NCBI GenBank assembly: GCA_026745465.1
Contig: JACYXH010000319.1
Location: 141,501 to 205,500, forward strand
Length of the DNA stretch: 64,000 nt
Direction of reading: 5' to 3'
From: Lota lota
Lineage: Eukaryota > Chordata > Actinopteri > Gadiformes > Lotidae
Positions 48,986-63,900 of the stretch are shown piece after piece (positions within the stretch are counted from its first letter, which is position 1; each line of letters starts with the position of its first letter). Under the pieces are notes generated by a model. It did not search any database. It saw nothing but the letters and a program-made list of their open reading frames with translations, and was not told the origin of the DNA. A program made the position numbers and the translations under genes.

Positions 48986-50672
48986 CCATCGCTAGCTAGA
49001 ACCATAACCGCACTATCCAACTTGACCGCCTTCATTTGATCTTTTGTATTCACGGGTCGTACAACTTTTAAACAGTTGATTTAATTGGTTATTCCACAAT
49101 CAATATGTTGCATTGCAGATGCTAGCTGGTTATGCGTGTCTTCTTACCTAGCCTCCCATCCCCATGTGTCAGCATTCTCACAATGCACCGCAGAACCCCT
49201 ATTTATAATTTCAATAACTGGGAACAGCTGTGAAATGTACTACCTGTTAACCATGGAAACCATTTGGCAAATGCATTCCAAAGCTTATTAGTTAGTTAGG
49301 TAAGTAGGACTAGGAGTTACTGTCGCCATTATTTCCAACAAGTTGATATTGTAGTCAACATATTGAAGCATCTTTACATCTACTACTACTAATGTTAAAT
49401 ACTAAGGATCACAGACTGACCTAGGCCCCGAAGACGACAATTTGATCAAATGGAGACCCCTTGTGTGATGATATAGGAATGAACTTTCTCCAACATATCT
49501 TCATAGAAATGTTCGGGTGTGGAGAATGTATACTTGTTTTATTTTTTCAAACTGTTTTATTTGTATGCCAGATTTAGTAGGGGTAGTAGCACTCGGGGTG
49601 GCCAAGAAATCTGGATACGCCCCGGTCCATGACTTCGTTACCAAATTAGACGTATAGAGTATTTTATACTCCAAAATATATAAAGAAATAGAAAAAAACA
49701 AAATGCGAACCCAAAAAGGGGTTCTCACAGTTGTAGTTAATTAATATTACAGTCTGAGTAGATTAGTCATTCATGGTCATTCAGGCCACGTCTTCGGAAA
49801 GCAGAGTTTACATATGAAAGAAGAATCGATTTAATCTAAATGTAATCTTCAGACTGACGCGGGCGAGGTATCGACTGACATGGTTGTCTGACACCTTTCA
49901 ATTTGAGAGGAAGGGTAAGGATCGTTTAGATGAAGGCAAATTCATTTCACTATAATCAACTAAAGAAGGTTATATAATTTGTGATATTAGTATTAGGGTT
50001 ACGTTTTCCACGACAAGCACACTTAATCGGTGTTTATCCTTCTCCTTCTCATTCATTGGTGTGCAGTTTGTTAAAACGTAACGTGTGCATACATTTAACG
50101 TAGGCCTAACTCTTTGTGTATCTAATTTATTTGACAGGAAGCAAATGGAAATAATCAACTCCCTTCACAATAACATGTTCAAGAAGTGAACAGTTACAGC
50201 TTTAATTATTAAATCCACTGCAAGTGGACCGTGGTTGGCATATATTTATAATATGAATTATCATTACCCCATGTTCCACTTCCATATTTTCCTCATTATT
50301 TAACTAACTGGTATGGCTGGATGTGTCTGGTTGCTTGGGTTTTGTAAACTTGTAAAACAAAAGGTGTACTTCTGCTCCATTAATAATGCCAGAAACGTTT
50401 TGCTTTTAAACTTGTAGTTGGCAAAAGTGTGGATCTTACCCTGATTCCTTCGAAATGCTCTCCCTATCTCTTATTAGAGAGGTAGGTGGTATATTTAGAT
50501 ACACATTATTAAGTAATTGAAAGTAGTTTAGTTGTAGCTGCAAAACGGTTCCAAATGTTTTCGTTTTTTGTTTTTCTAAAACTGAGCTTCGGTCTGGTAT
50601 TTTCTTGACACTTCTCGTGACCACTAGAGGTCAATGATGGGTTTTTAGATAGTTTTAACGCTGCTGAAACTC
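48986..50672. other. gtsf1-letmd1 divergent spacer
   Basis: About 1.7 kb between the two start regions, AT-rich, with no repeat or gene recognised. It presumably contains the two separate promoters. Confidence 0.5.
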
Positions 50673-50768
50673 ATGAAGAAGAGTAACTCCTCCCACCAAA
50701 ATGGCGCTGTCCGGGGCGAGTCTTTGCTGTCGTACGTCTCTTCGAAGAATTGGTCTATTTCAACCTAA
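50673..50768 (+). other. Upstream ORF overlapping the letmd1 start
   Basis: A 31-codon frame starts at an ATG 28 nt before the letmd1 ATG in a different frame and ends inside exon 1 (TAA 50766-50768). It matters only if transcription starts before 50673, which the sequence does not show. Confidence 0.4.
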
Positions 50769-53700
50769 TTGGAAATTGACTGGACATTCTTTTCCTAACA
50801 CATATCTTCAGTCAAGGTGAACATATGTCACATATTCATTATTTTTTACCATTGTGTATTGTTGTGGCACGCGTTTGGTAATAATTTGCCGATGTGCAAA
50901 TCACCATTATTGTGTATTACTTCCTCCTTTTATAATTATACAGGTTGTCCCTTTGTAGACCGTTCACATCCTCTGACTCCAGCCGAGGCATCGGTCGACA
51001 TGTTTCGTCAAGACTGCAGGTGGCAAATATCAAATATGAGAATTTCCTCAAAAGGAAATTTCCGAGATTTTACAAACTCTATCGTACTTTTACTGAAGGT
51101 ACAACTACGCCTGAGCTGGATTGACATTGTGAATAATTGTCTGACTGGTATTATACATGCATATATAATAAAACCTCAACTATCGGGTTAACCAACTGCA
51201 TTGTTGTAATTGATGTTCTTTATAAAATGTGACCTATTAGGATTTAAACTACTCTTCCAAGATGCCAAGGAAGTAAGCAGGATCCAAACAAGACTGGTCA
51301 CAAGGCAGGTGACATGGCAGGATTTGCCATACCGAGAAATGGAGAAGCTAAGACAGGTAGGTCAGAAGCACTGATGCAGGAGGTATTTTTCGGTGTTATG
51401 AGGACGTGTAATATACATCACCATGTATTGAAACATCAATGTTATGATTGCAATATTGCCTTTGCAAGAAGTATTTCACTCCCTCCAGCTGAAAGTTACT
51501 GGGTTTGATCCCTCATTTGTACAGTCTCCCTGTGGGCATTCTTGAGCAAGAGGCCTAATCCCACCTGTTCTATAATCACATCTGAATTATTCCCTTCAAT
51601 GCCTCAGAATTCCATTGCTAAATTGTTGATGGCATTAATTTGCTTGTGTAGCAGGCCCGATAACAAAATAATCCTAATCATTAGTTAAAAATGTAATGGT
51701 TTTACATTTGAGATTACAGCTCATTGTAAGTTAAGGAAGTGTTGTGGCCTACAATAGAGGATGGTGACTTTGCGGTCTTACAAGCATACAGACGAAGATG
51801 TAGTCAAAGGTCTTAAACCTTATGGTCGCCACTGACTTTCGACTTTCTCTCAGTTTCGCAGAGACCTGATTAAAGCCATTCCACTCGTGGTGATATCCAT
51901 CCCTCCGTTCGCCAATTACCTGGTTTTTGTCCTGATGTAAGTTTGCTTCTGTCTTAGTGTTGCAGGGCCAGTAGGGGCTGTTCCTCAAGACGGGGAACAC
52001 TTAAGTTACTTTAGGCACTGTGCAATATCTTTTTGTAATTTCTATATTTATTTGTCCTTCAATCAAACAATAATTTATATTATCTATACGGTTTGCATCA
52101 CCACCACTGTCTTTTCCATCTAACAAAGCATGTTTTCCTTTTCCCCACTAGGTACTTTTTCCCTCGCCAGCTCCTGGTACGCCATTTCTGGACACCACAG
52201 CAGCAGATGGAGTTCCGTGGCTTCTACCACACCCAGAGAGCCCAGCACACCGGGGCTGTGCTCCAGGGCATCAAGAACACAAGCTTCCAGGTCCAAGATG
52301 GTCGCCTCCATAGTCGCCTTCAGGACCTCTGCACTGAAGTAAGTCAATGTAATGAAGATATCTTCATTTTTCTTTTGTCATAGCCAGTACAAATGTAGTT
52401 CTAGTGATGGTGGCCCCTTGGCATGATTTGTTACACTCTTGAAACAATAGTATGTTGTTTGATGAGTATGGTTCCTGGTTATAATCAGAAACCCCATGTG
52501 TGTTCCAGGTGCAAAATGGAGCGCACCCCAAAGTGGCTGACCTCCACGGGGTGCGGGGGCTGTTTTCCGGACCCCCTCTGGGTATGAAGAAGATGAATGT
52601 AGAGCACATGGTCAGTATGACTGGAAGTAGTCAGTCCTCACTCCGCACTCTTAAAGGAGAACTTTAGGGCTTTTAAACCGGAACCCTGTTTTCCGATCAT
52701 TTTGGGAGTAAGGGACTACTGCGGACAACGACTTTTTTAATTTGTACAGTATTGAGCGATAACGTAACGCTGTAATCCACCAAAATGGGCTGCAATGTAA
52801 TCCTTTGGGGCGCTCTGTCGCTGTACAGCCAATTAAAGTGCTTGTTTTTGCCACTGACGGGCTACGATTATATTCTAACAATATGGAAAGGATCCCTATA
52901 CAGAAATACAACTTGTTTCTTTACCTTTCGCTTGATCTGGTCTGTTTGTTATTGTGTCCAAACGCTCAATATTTTACTAAAACTTTAAGGTTGATAGTGT
53001 TTTTTACTATGTAGATGACCTTTTCCTTGTTATAAGAATTTAATTGTTCAGAATGATCTTGTACTGCAAATTTGATTATAAAAGTAAACACATCTCCTTT
53101 GTACTTGACGCAGTTGCTTCAGATCATTGTTCACGTTAACAAATCGAATGCAGGAAATGTGCCACTACTTCATTTGTAAGTGGAGTCTTTGTCTCTGTGA
53201 CCAACCAGAGACACATCTGCCCCCTGCTCTTCCTGACACCACGCCTCCCAGGCTTCCTGATTGGCAGACGGCTCAACAGTCACGCCCTGGAATTGCTCCA
53301 GTTGGACCGTGCCCTGAGCAGACTTGGACCTCATCAGCTGAGTGACTCTGAACTCAAACAGGTCAGGACATTAAGTCTATGACTGGGCCCAGTTGAATGG
53401 TCAACCCTTCCCATGGCACAGTATAGAGCAGTGTTTTGTTACGGTAGATCATAAAACGGAAAGATTTCTTGCATTCTTTGTCATGGTGTTGAGTTAAGCC
53501 TTTTATCCCCGTCTCCTCAGGCCTGTTATGTCAGGGGACTCAACTCAGACGATCTCAATGCCAACCAGTGTCGTGAGTGGCTGTCCCAATGGCTACAGGT
53601 CACGTCCTACTTAAAGGGTATCTATTTTCTTTACTCCTCACACAACCAATGTCTAGTGTCTTTATTGTTGTTGATGTCTCACGTCCTCATTAATGCCCGG

Positions 53701-53796
53701 CTTTGTTTTCCTACCATAGACTGCGAGGGCTCTCTGCTTCTGCACAGCATGGTTTTACTCTCTGCCAACTACCCTCAACGCGTCGGTGGCCAATGA
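50701..53796 (+). CDS. letmd1: letmd1, LETM1 domain-containing protein 1, 9 coding exons
   Basis: Mitochondrial inner-membrane/matrix protein of the LETM1-like family, linked in mammals to mitochondrial structure and brown-fat thermogenesis. Exons: 50701-50816, 50944-51098, 51241-51356, 51854-51936, 52152-52338, 52509-52610, 53209-53361, 53521-53617, 53720-53796. They total 1086 nt, 361 residues (human 360). The first ~45 residues have several Arg and no acidic residue, as in a mitochondrial presequence. Then KRKFPRFYKLYRTFTEG; LPYREMEKLRQFRRDLIKA; a membrane segment IPLVVISIPPFANYLVFVLM followed by FFPRQLLVRHFWTPQQQ; and the ribosome-binding/LETM-like part with LQLDRALSRLG, ACYVRGLNS, WLSQWLQ and SLLLHSMVLLSANYP. 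The start is in a good context (CCAAAATGG). Confidence 0.95.
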
Positions 53797-55183
53797 CAAG
53801 AAGACTGGTAGCAGACTTTTCCATTGAACAGTCTTTTGCCAAATAGGGCAGCATGCTTGGTTTTCTACATTATAAAAACAAAAATTGCTTTTCAAACATG
53901 AAAATGTTCCACGAGAAGATCCATTGGTTTTGGCATTAATATCCCGAATGCCACGGATTAGTGGACCCAAGTGGTGGTTGCAGTTCTCAATAATTCAGGG
54001 CATGTATTGGTATCTACCGCTTATCTCAAAACAAGTCATGGCTCATACCTCAACTAAAACTTATTCTAATGTCAGACAGAAGTAACCATAGACCAACACA
54101 AAAAAAGTTGCCCTGCTCTGTATGTATATAACTAGCAGTTATAGCAGTTTAGTTTGAAGAGTGAACATGTGTTGACACACATTGCAAATTATTCGTTTTT
54201 ATTTATTATTATTCCTTTGTTTACCACGCCTTTCATGTTCTACTGCACATAATGTTGAACTGTTAGGTTTAAAATAAAATGTATAGAACATGGGCTTAAG
54301 GTTTAAAAATACAACAAAGTTATTGACTATCATCCAAATGATTAAAGACATGCAATGTAGTCATCGGTTGGAGAATCATAGATGTTTCCGTTAGTACATC
54401 AGATAAACCCACTTGGCTTCCCTTTGGGCGTAGCACAATTACACTCCATCTTACAGCAAGACTTGTGATGGCACTTTTTCAATGGCCTTGTTTACTTGAT
54501 GTGTCTTTGCATGAGAGGCTTTGCAGCATATCTATTTCTGTTGAGTAGTATATACTTGCACTTAAAAATACAACAACCAGGTTTAAACTCTAATGGTCTT
54601 TTGGCCAATTATTATTTTACAAAGCGCATTGTCACTTGTCAATTGTGAAACAGGAAATGACAGTTCCTTGACAGTATTGCATATGTACTACCAGGAAGCC
54701 TAATGCCACAATTCATTTGAAGTAGGTTCTCAAAGATGTTGTATTGCTTTAAAAAAAAGTGTATATATAAATATATACACATACACCTTGTGTTTCGTTT
54801 GATTCTGAAGTGCTTTTAAATGTGTTTTGCCAAGATTTGAAGGAAAATGTCTCCTAAATAAACTTTGTGTGGAACAAAGAAGGATCTTTTTTAATGTGCT
54901 ATATTGTTCAGTCATAACAACCAGAATAGTATTATTGGAGTGGAACACAAAAGAACTTACTGCTTAGTTTTGAGAATTGTCCCTAAATATGCATGGTGCT
55001 GTGGCTATTGTAGTTTTCCTATGATATAATCCATTATAGCTCATAAAAAGTTAAAAATATTGTTCTATATGAAAGGCATCATCGCTATAGAAAGGTGGGG
55101 GGTAAATATTTGAGTCTAAAGCAAAGCTTCCCACGGTGAAGAAGTGACCTGAACAGATACCTACTGTTCAGGCTATGGCAAAA
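53797..55183. other. Shared 3' flank of letmd1 and cd63
   Basis: The two genes converge here with stop codons 1.39 kb apart. AATAAA at 54273 and about 54846 (plus strand) would serve letmd1. TTTATT near 54199 is the only clear minus-strand signal I noticed, so the 3' UTRs may overlap. Confidence 0.55.
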
Positions 55184-58100
55184 TCACATGACTTCATAGC
55201 CACTGCGGATACCCCTCATCAGCAAGCAGGAAAACACAATGCCCAGAATCTGCAACAAGCACAAACAACCACACATGTTTTAGTTACTGCACTTAATGAT
55301 ACGCTGGTTATAATACATGCCATTAAAGCTAAGGTAGGGTTTTTTTGCTCATATTTGTTGAAATTCTCTTTCATCCCGACAGCGATCAATAAATCAAGTG
55401 CTCTGATAAAAAGAAGATAAATCTGGTATCTGGGTGGTGCAGCCCTGTAATAATCACGTCCAATCATTTTGTTTGGCCCAAATGAAATGATTGGATGGCC
55501 TACCAATCTGCCAACCTACCCGTCTACCTGCGCTCACTCTGCCTGTGTACTCATTGCACATGACCGGAGTCTTCCACAAGGCTAGGCAGACCAATTGCTA
55601 AACATGCAAGCCAGTCATGTGTTTTGGGGGATGTGTTTCAATAACAATAATACATTTATTGAAAATCCATACCTGTATTATAGCAATGACGACAGCAGCA
55701 ATAATAATCCACTTAAGATTCTTCATCAGGCCCTCCTCGACCAGAGTGTTGCAGCCCTAGTTAAGAAAAGACAAACGGTTTGGTTTATTCTCTCTCTAAT
55801 TACATTTTTTTGCCATTTCATTTAAAATGTCTAGCGTTAGAAACAAATACCCATTTATTTAATGCACGTAAACATAGTATGGTTTGTGTTTAGTTATTCG
55901 TCAGACAGCGTAAAATATTAACATAAATAACTTATCCAAAAATGAAGGGCTTCAGATTAATTAGGACAGTATCAGTCATGAGAAGCATGTTTACCATGAG
56001 TCTCATGTAGAGTTTGAGGTTGGATGGGCTTCAGATTCATTAGAAGGACAGTATCAGTCATGAGAAGCATGTTTACCATGAGTCTCATGTAGAGTTTGAG
56101 GTTGGATGGGCTTCAGATTCATTAGGACAGTATCAGTCATGAGAAGCATGTTTACCATGAGTCTCGTGGAGTTTGAGGTTGGAGGGGCTTCTGTTGGATG
56201 GGGGTTTCATTACACGGCAACTCATGTTTCTAAATATTGAAGCACTCAACCTAAAAACTGTTTGGGATGCACACAATAGCCTGGAAAGGTGTGAAAAGGA
56301 CCCCCAAAGTGTTGTAAAGTAAAATCCCCATTAAATTTGAATACAAATAAAATATCTTACTATATTATCTTATGTTATGTTGAGTTCCATTAAAAGTATT
56401 AAAACCAAAAACTAGTTTGGGTGTTTACCTGCTGGTGTACTTTGGCAGCATCAGATAGGGCCCCGACACCACAGCTTTTTGAGATGTTCACACAGCAGGA
56501 GTCGGGAACTGTGTTATGATCGACCCCAAAGTTGATCCAGTCCAACGAGCTGTTGGCACCGCAGCACTTCAACTGAGAACATTCAGAAAACAGAACAACA
56601 GAACAACGGCAATAAATAAAGGGTTGGATTGAAAAATAGTATTGCATGTTAAGTTGCTACGGTTTGGTGAAAATAAAGATATATGATTCATTCGCATGAT
56701 ATCAGCAATAATAGTTAAACGGCTGAGAAAATTGTTCTGGCCAACTTTATCGACCACAAACCATCAGCAGCAGAAGTTAACCCTTAACATCAAGTATTTT
56801 CTTTTATGTGCGACCTCAGAACATCTCTAAATTCTGCTTTTGCACGCAAGGGCCAAGGGGAAATAGATGAGCTTGGTTCCTATGATCTCAACCGTGTGTA
56901 TATAATACCCACTGAAATCCCTTGTGTACCCAAGAGCTGCAAAACAAGTTCAATATCATGACGTAAATGTGAGCAACATATGTCCAATGTCAACATCAGG
57001 ACACATTTATATAATGTCTTAGCACAACAATCAGCCGGATGTGGCTGTTGTATGAGGGTGTTGTTAAACTAGGTAAATACTGAGTGGTTTGCCCTTGACT
57101 CACATCCGTCTGCATCTGATCCACAGCTTGTTTGACTTCAGCATTGCTGGTGTACTTCACGATCATTTGATTGAGACTCTCCTGGACCTCTCCTTTAATC
57201 TATATGGCAGATGACATCATGCAAAGTTGAAGTTAACTGAGCCTTGAAACACATTTTTATCCACGTCATAGTAAGTCACGCTGGACCGAAGTGGCACACT
57301 CACATGATCCTTGAAGATGTACCCGGCTATAGCTGCTCCGATCTCGACAAGGATGATCAGGAACAAGAGGACGGCAAACTGTGAGAATAACACAAAAACC
57401 CGAACGTGAGAGTCGTGCGTACGTTTGATGACTGAACAAACACCATGGTTTAGTCTGTGCGTGAGGATGGTCGCCTACCGTGGTGACCATGCAGTAATTC
57501 TCCTTCCAGGCACCGCAGCAACCAAAAAAGGCAACGAAGAAGATGATGACGCCCACTACTATCAGAACGATAGGGATCGAAGAGGCTGCGGCATCAGTGA
57601 TGGACACGGAGCGGTGCAAGGCTACCTGGACCAGAATCCCCACAACAACCAGCGCCAGACCACATAGCTACAGACAGACAGGCCAGGAAAGCACAGGGTG
57701 GATTAGGATATGGTTATGGTTGATATGAAACACAGAATGGTTGATGGTAACATATGCCATTTGGTGGACACATCTCTTACTTTGGCAGGGTAACGCTCTA
57801 CTAATAGTGCTTAAAGTTTTGAGCGGTTCTCATTTTCAGCTTAAAGCCACATACATTAAATGTCATATTGAAAACGGCCATAAAGAGTATTTTAATTGTA
57901 AAGGGGAATTCAATCAGACATTGTAGGTCTAATAATTTATTTCTGCTAGTACAACACTGGCAAAAGGTATCAAATAATCATAATGTTGGCATTATGCTTG
58001 AAATTATGATTCAAGTATTGATAAATGTTTTTACCCTAATTCATTGTCAATTTGCAATCATTTACTGCACATTTCAAGACATATACGCTTACTCTGCTTC

Positions 58101-58802
58101 AGTCCATGGAAGAATTATAAGGAGGTGGTAATTGTGCAAACCTATGACGAACTAAGAAGAGACGTTTCCTTAATGCTAGCCTACACCAATGTAAATAATT
58201 GCGCAACACTCAGGCAGCTGCTCTACATGGTAGAAAATGTGAGCAAAAGCAGGGAAACCAATAGTGTTAAAACGACAACATTAATTACTCAGTGTCAAAA
58301 CGGAAATAACGGTATTTTCTTTTCCACGTCAATGTGTGAATTAAGTAAAATGTGTTGATCTCAACAAGTCACATGACCAGGTTACACATTGAAATATGGT
58401 CACGAGATTCACTTGCCACCTCTCTATCCTTCACCCGACTATAAACATAGGCACATTCACACACGCCATCCAAATGATACACAGTTCAATTAAACATATA
58501 GCGGTATATCAAGTTGTATGTGCTGTTATGAGTGATCTATTTGCTAATCGCGTACACGTCACTTCTAGTAACTGTAAAAAAAAAAAAAACGAACACTTGA
58601 CTACGGTTTCCTTCCTCCTGAAAGTGCAACGACTTCTCTAATTACCATGATTATCATAGACAGACCATGAATGCGCAATCTTTCCGAAATAATTTATTTA
58701 GGGTTGTTTTTTTAAAAGCAAGAATATGCTACTCACCCAAAAAATGAGGTTGAAAATGAAAAGAAGGTACTTGACACATCTGATTCCCCCCTCTACAGCC
58801 AT
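55184..58802 (-). CDS. cd63: cd63 tetraspanin, 7 coding exons
   Basis: Four-pass membrane protein of late endosomes, lysosomes and exosomes that organises membrane microdomains. Exons in transcript order: 58802-58737, 57667-57479, 57378-57304, 57199-57104, 56572-56429, 55756-55673, 55249-55184. All are phase 0, giving 239 residues (human 238). Seen: the MAVEGG start; TM1 FIFNLIFWLCGLALVVVGIL; TM2 IPIVLIVVGVIIFFVAFFGC with CCGAWKENYC; TM3 FAVLLFLIILVEIGAAIAGY; a large loop with the tetraspanin CCG (LKCCGANSS) and PDSCC plus further cysteines; two N-glycosylation sequons (NSS, NIS); TM4 KWIIIAAVVIAIIQILGIVF; and a C-terminal GYEVM lysosome-sorting tail (YxxO motif). The tail and start identify CD63 among tetraspanins. 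Confidence 0.96.
55295..55640 (+). repeat. Dispersed repeat, copy B (in cd63 last intron)
   Basis: Counterpart of 4465-4760, in the same plus orientation, hence antisense to cd63. Shared landmarks include CATCCCGACAGC, TACTCATTGCACATGAC and GGAGTCTTCCACAAG. Confidence 0.75.
55947..56190. repeat. ~80-bp tandem repeat, 3 copies, in cd63 intron 5
   Basis: Copies start at 55947, 56026 and 56108 with GGGCTTCAGATT and include GACAGTATCAGTCATGAGAA. They differ by few substitutions and a 3-nt insertion, so the duplication is recent. Confidence 0.94.
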
Positions 58803-58822
58803 GCTTGTCGAGGATCGGCTTC
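58803..58822 (-). other. cd63: cd63 5' UTR part of the first coding exon
   Basis: On the minus strand the acceptor TTCTGTCCCAG precedes 58822, and the start codon lies 20 nt further on. The partner donor is probably CTCAAAAG|GTAGGCGC at 59373/59372, making a non-coding exon 1 from about 59470 to 59373. Confidence 0.6.
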
Positions 58823-59372
58823 CTGGGACAGAAGTAGTGTTTTGGATTATCGGCCTACTTTTCTTCGCAAACCCATGCACATATGTTGACAACTGAGATC
58901 TCCCCATCCGAGTTTATGGCGAGATCACAATACACATTTGCTGAATTTATTGAAAAAAAAAGAATCTTGTTGTCTATACAGTCATACAGCTGAGCACTGT
59001 ACACAATGTTTAAAAGTTACACATTTAGCATTGAGCTGGAATCGAAGAAAGATGATTTGACATAAAAAGAATCAGCTACGAACTTTCGGTCAAATTAGAT
59101 TTGAGTAGCCCTTACAACTTAACCTTTAGGTAATCACAGTAGGAACAAAAGGAACTTTGTGACCAACAATATTGGTTCCAAGTTTTTACTTGCGTAGGCC
59201 TAATTTGTGGTGCGGATAAAAAAAATTACGACACAAATGACCATGAAAGCCTGAAGGCATCCTCTTCGTTAGATTATTATTATTATTTTTGCCTATGTCG
59301 ACATATGGCTCAACATCAACAATAGCTTTTGATCCAATATAGCCCTTGTATATAACTTTTTTGTGCGCCTAC

Positions 59373-59470
59373 CTTTTGAGGAAAACTCGTGCTTGAAGGG
59401 TCGAATCTGAATGATATTTTGTACTGGAAAACTAAGAACAACTTCGCCGTTCTCATCTAGTCCCGCCCTC
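59373..59470 (-). other. cd63: Candidate non-coding first exon of cd63
   Basis: The donor at its end is good, and a CpG-richer stretch (about 59460-59545, with CGTTCGCGGAGCGAAGG) lies just upstream on the minus strand as a likely promoter. The start coordinate is approximate. Confidence 0.45.
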
Positions 59471-59545
59471 TTAACTACAGCGAAGTGAACCGTTCGCGGA
59501 GCGAAGGCTGAGCAACAACAAGGCCTTCTAATTCGAGCGCGCTTC

Positions 59546-60951
<1,406 letters not shown>

Positions 60952-60956
<5 letters not shown>

Positions 60957-63900
60957 GTACCCCCCCTCTACGACCGCCTCCAGGCGGACGAACGGGGTGA
61001 GAGGGGTGCTGCCGATGAAAGTCCCGAATAAGGGAGGCGTCCAGGATACGACTCCGCGGAACCCAGGACCGCTCCTCAGGTCCGTAGCCTTCCCAGTCCA
61101 CCAGGTACTGGAAACCTCGGCCGCGACGACGCACGTCGAGGAGGCGTCTGACCGTGTACGCCGGATGGTCGTCGATCAGCCGGGGGGGAGGTGGCGCCGG
61201 GGACGGAGGAGACAGTGGACTAGAGGAGACGGGCTTCAGCTGGGAGACGTGGAAGGTGGGGTGAATGCGGAGAGTAGGGGGGAGCTTGAGGCGGACGGCA
61301 CAAGGGTTGATCAGGGACTCAACCTCAAACGGTCCGACAAACCGGGGGGGAGAGTTTCTGGGCAGAACCCTTTAAAGGAAGGTCCTTGGACCGGAGCCAG
61401 ACCTTGTCACCGGGGGAGTACTGCGGGGCCGGTTGTCGGTGCTTGTTCGCCTGGTGTTGAGAGCGGGAGGATGCACGGAGAAGTGCGGAACGAGCATGCT
61501 TCCAGGTGCGCTGGCAGCGGCGTAGGTGAGCCTGAACGGAGGGAACAGCGATCTCAGCTTCCAAAACAGGGAACAGGGGCGGTTGGTAGCCGAGAGAGCA
61601 CATGAACGGGGACAGACCAGTAGATGCATTGATGAGGGTGTTGTGGGTGTACTCAACCCAGGGAAGTTGAGTACTCCAGGACGATGAGTTGGTGCTGGTC
61701 ACGCAGCGGAGTGCGGCTTCCATTTCCTGGTTCGCCCTTTCGGACTGCCCGTTGGTCTGTGGGTGGTAGCCGGAGGAAAGACTGACCGTGGTTCCCAGAG
61801 CCGCACAGAACGCACGCCAGACCTGGGAGATAAACTGCGGACCCCGGTCCGACACAATGTCCAACGGAATGCCATGGAGACGGAACACATGTGAAACCAA
61901 AAGGTCCGCGGTCTCTCTGGCGGAGGGGAGCTTAGGGAGCGCAATGAAGTGCGCAGCCTTGGAAAAACTATCAACGACCGTGAGGACGGTGGTGTTACCA
62001 TCAGAAGGGGGAAGGCCGGTGACAAAATCCAAGGCAACGTGGGACCATGGACAACTGGGGATAGGCAGGGGTCGGAGCAAACCGGAACGTGGTTGGGTTG
62101 ATGTCTTGCTACGGGCACAGACGGCACACGCTGCGACGAAAGCCCGGACGTCAGCGTCCATGGCGGGCCACCAGAACCGCCGACGGACGAAATCTAGGGT
62201 TGGCGTTATGCCTGGGTGACAGGTGAGTCTCGAGGAGTGTGCCCAGGTGAGCACCTTGGACCTCACCACTTCCGGAACGAACAGCCGGTTGGGCGGGCCA
62301 GAGCCGGGGTCAGGGTGTTGTCGCTGGGCCTGGAAAACGGCGGATTCGACCTCCAGAGTGAGCGTAGCGACAAGACAGACAGACGGCAGGATGGGTTCCG
62401 GTTCCGTGCAAGTGTCCTCGGGAGAATGTAAACGGGATAGAGCGTCCGGCTTAACGTTGCGGGAACCAGGTCGGTAGGTTAGGGTGAACCTGAAACGACC
62501 GAAGAAAAGCGCCCACCTGGCCTGCCTGGAGTTGAGTCTCTTGGCCGACTGAATATATTCCAGGTTCCGGTGGTCCGTCCATACAATGAATGGCTGGTCC
62601 GCTCCCTCCAGCCAGTGACGCCACTCCTCCAGAGCCAGTTTCACCGCCAAGAGCTCGCGGTTGCCGACGTCATAGTTACGCTCAGGCGGGGTCAGCCGGC
62701 GTGAGAAGAAAGCGCAAGGGTGGAGCTTGTGGTCCGTGGCGGAACGCTGAGACAGCACCGCCCCCACCCCAGTGTCGGAAGCGTCGACCTCCACGATGAA
62801 CTGTAGAGTCGGGTCGGGCTGAATGAGGATGGGTGCGGACACGAATCGCTCCTTCAGGTTCCGAAAAGAGGACTCCGACTCCGGTGTCCACTCGAAGAGC
62901 CTCTTGGAAGAGGTTAGGGCAGTGAGAGGGGCAGCGATCCGACCATAGTCCCTGATGAAGCGGCGGTAAAAATTGGCGAAGCCTAGAAACTGCTGAAGCT
63001 GTTTCCTGGAGGAAGGCGAGGCCCACTCAGCTACTGCCGAGACCTTGCATGGATCCATCTTCACCTCCCCCTGGCCGATGATGTAACCCAGGAAGGAGAC
63101 GGACGGTACATGAAAGTCGCACTTCTCCGCTTTAACGAAGCGTCTGTTCTCCAGAAGGCGCTGGAGAACCTGCCGTACATGTACCCTGTGCTCCTCCAGG
63201 GACCCGGAGAAGATCAAGATGTCATCCAGGTAAACAAATACTGAGCGGTTAAGCATGTCGCGGAGGACATCGTTAACCAATGCTTGGAAGACCGCAGGAG
63301 CGTTGGTGAGACCGAAAGGCATGACTAAATACTCAAAGTGGCCCAGGGGAGTGTTGAAGGCCGTCTTCCACTCGTCCCCCTCCCGGATCCGGACCAGATG
63401 GTACGCATTGCGCAGGTCCAGTTTTGAGAATATAGTGGCTCCGTGGAGGGGAACAAAGGCGGAACTAATGAGAGGAAGCGGGTATTTATTTTTTACCGTG
63501 ATGCTGTTTAATCCACGATAGTCGATGCAAGGACGGAGGGAGCCGTCCTTCTTGCTGATAAAAAAAAAACCCGCTCCTACCGGGGAAGAGGAGGGACGGA
63601 TTATCCCAGCGGCGAGGGACTCCTGGATGTATTTCTCCATGGACAACCGCTCGGGACGAGAGAGATTAAACAGCCGACCGCTGGGCAAGGGGGCTCCAGG
63701 AAGTAGGTCGATGGCGCAGTCGTAAGGACGGTGGGGAGGTAACGAGAGAGCGCGGGCCTTGCTAAAAACCTCTCCCAGATCATGGTAGACCGATGGAATG
63801 GAGGAGAGGTAGGGAGGAGAGGGTGGTGGAGACTCAGAAGTGAGGGAAGGTTGGGCGGAACAAAGACAGTGGGCGAGACAGAAGGGGCTCCAGGAGGAGA

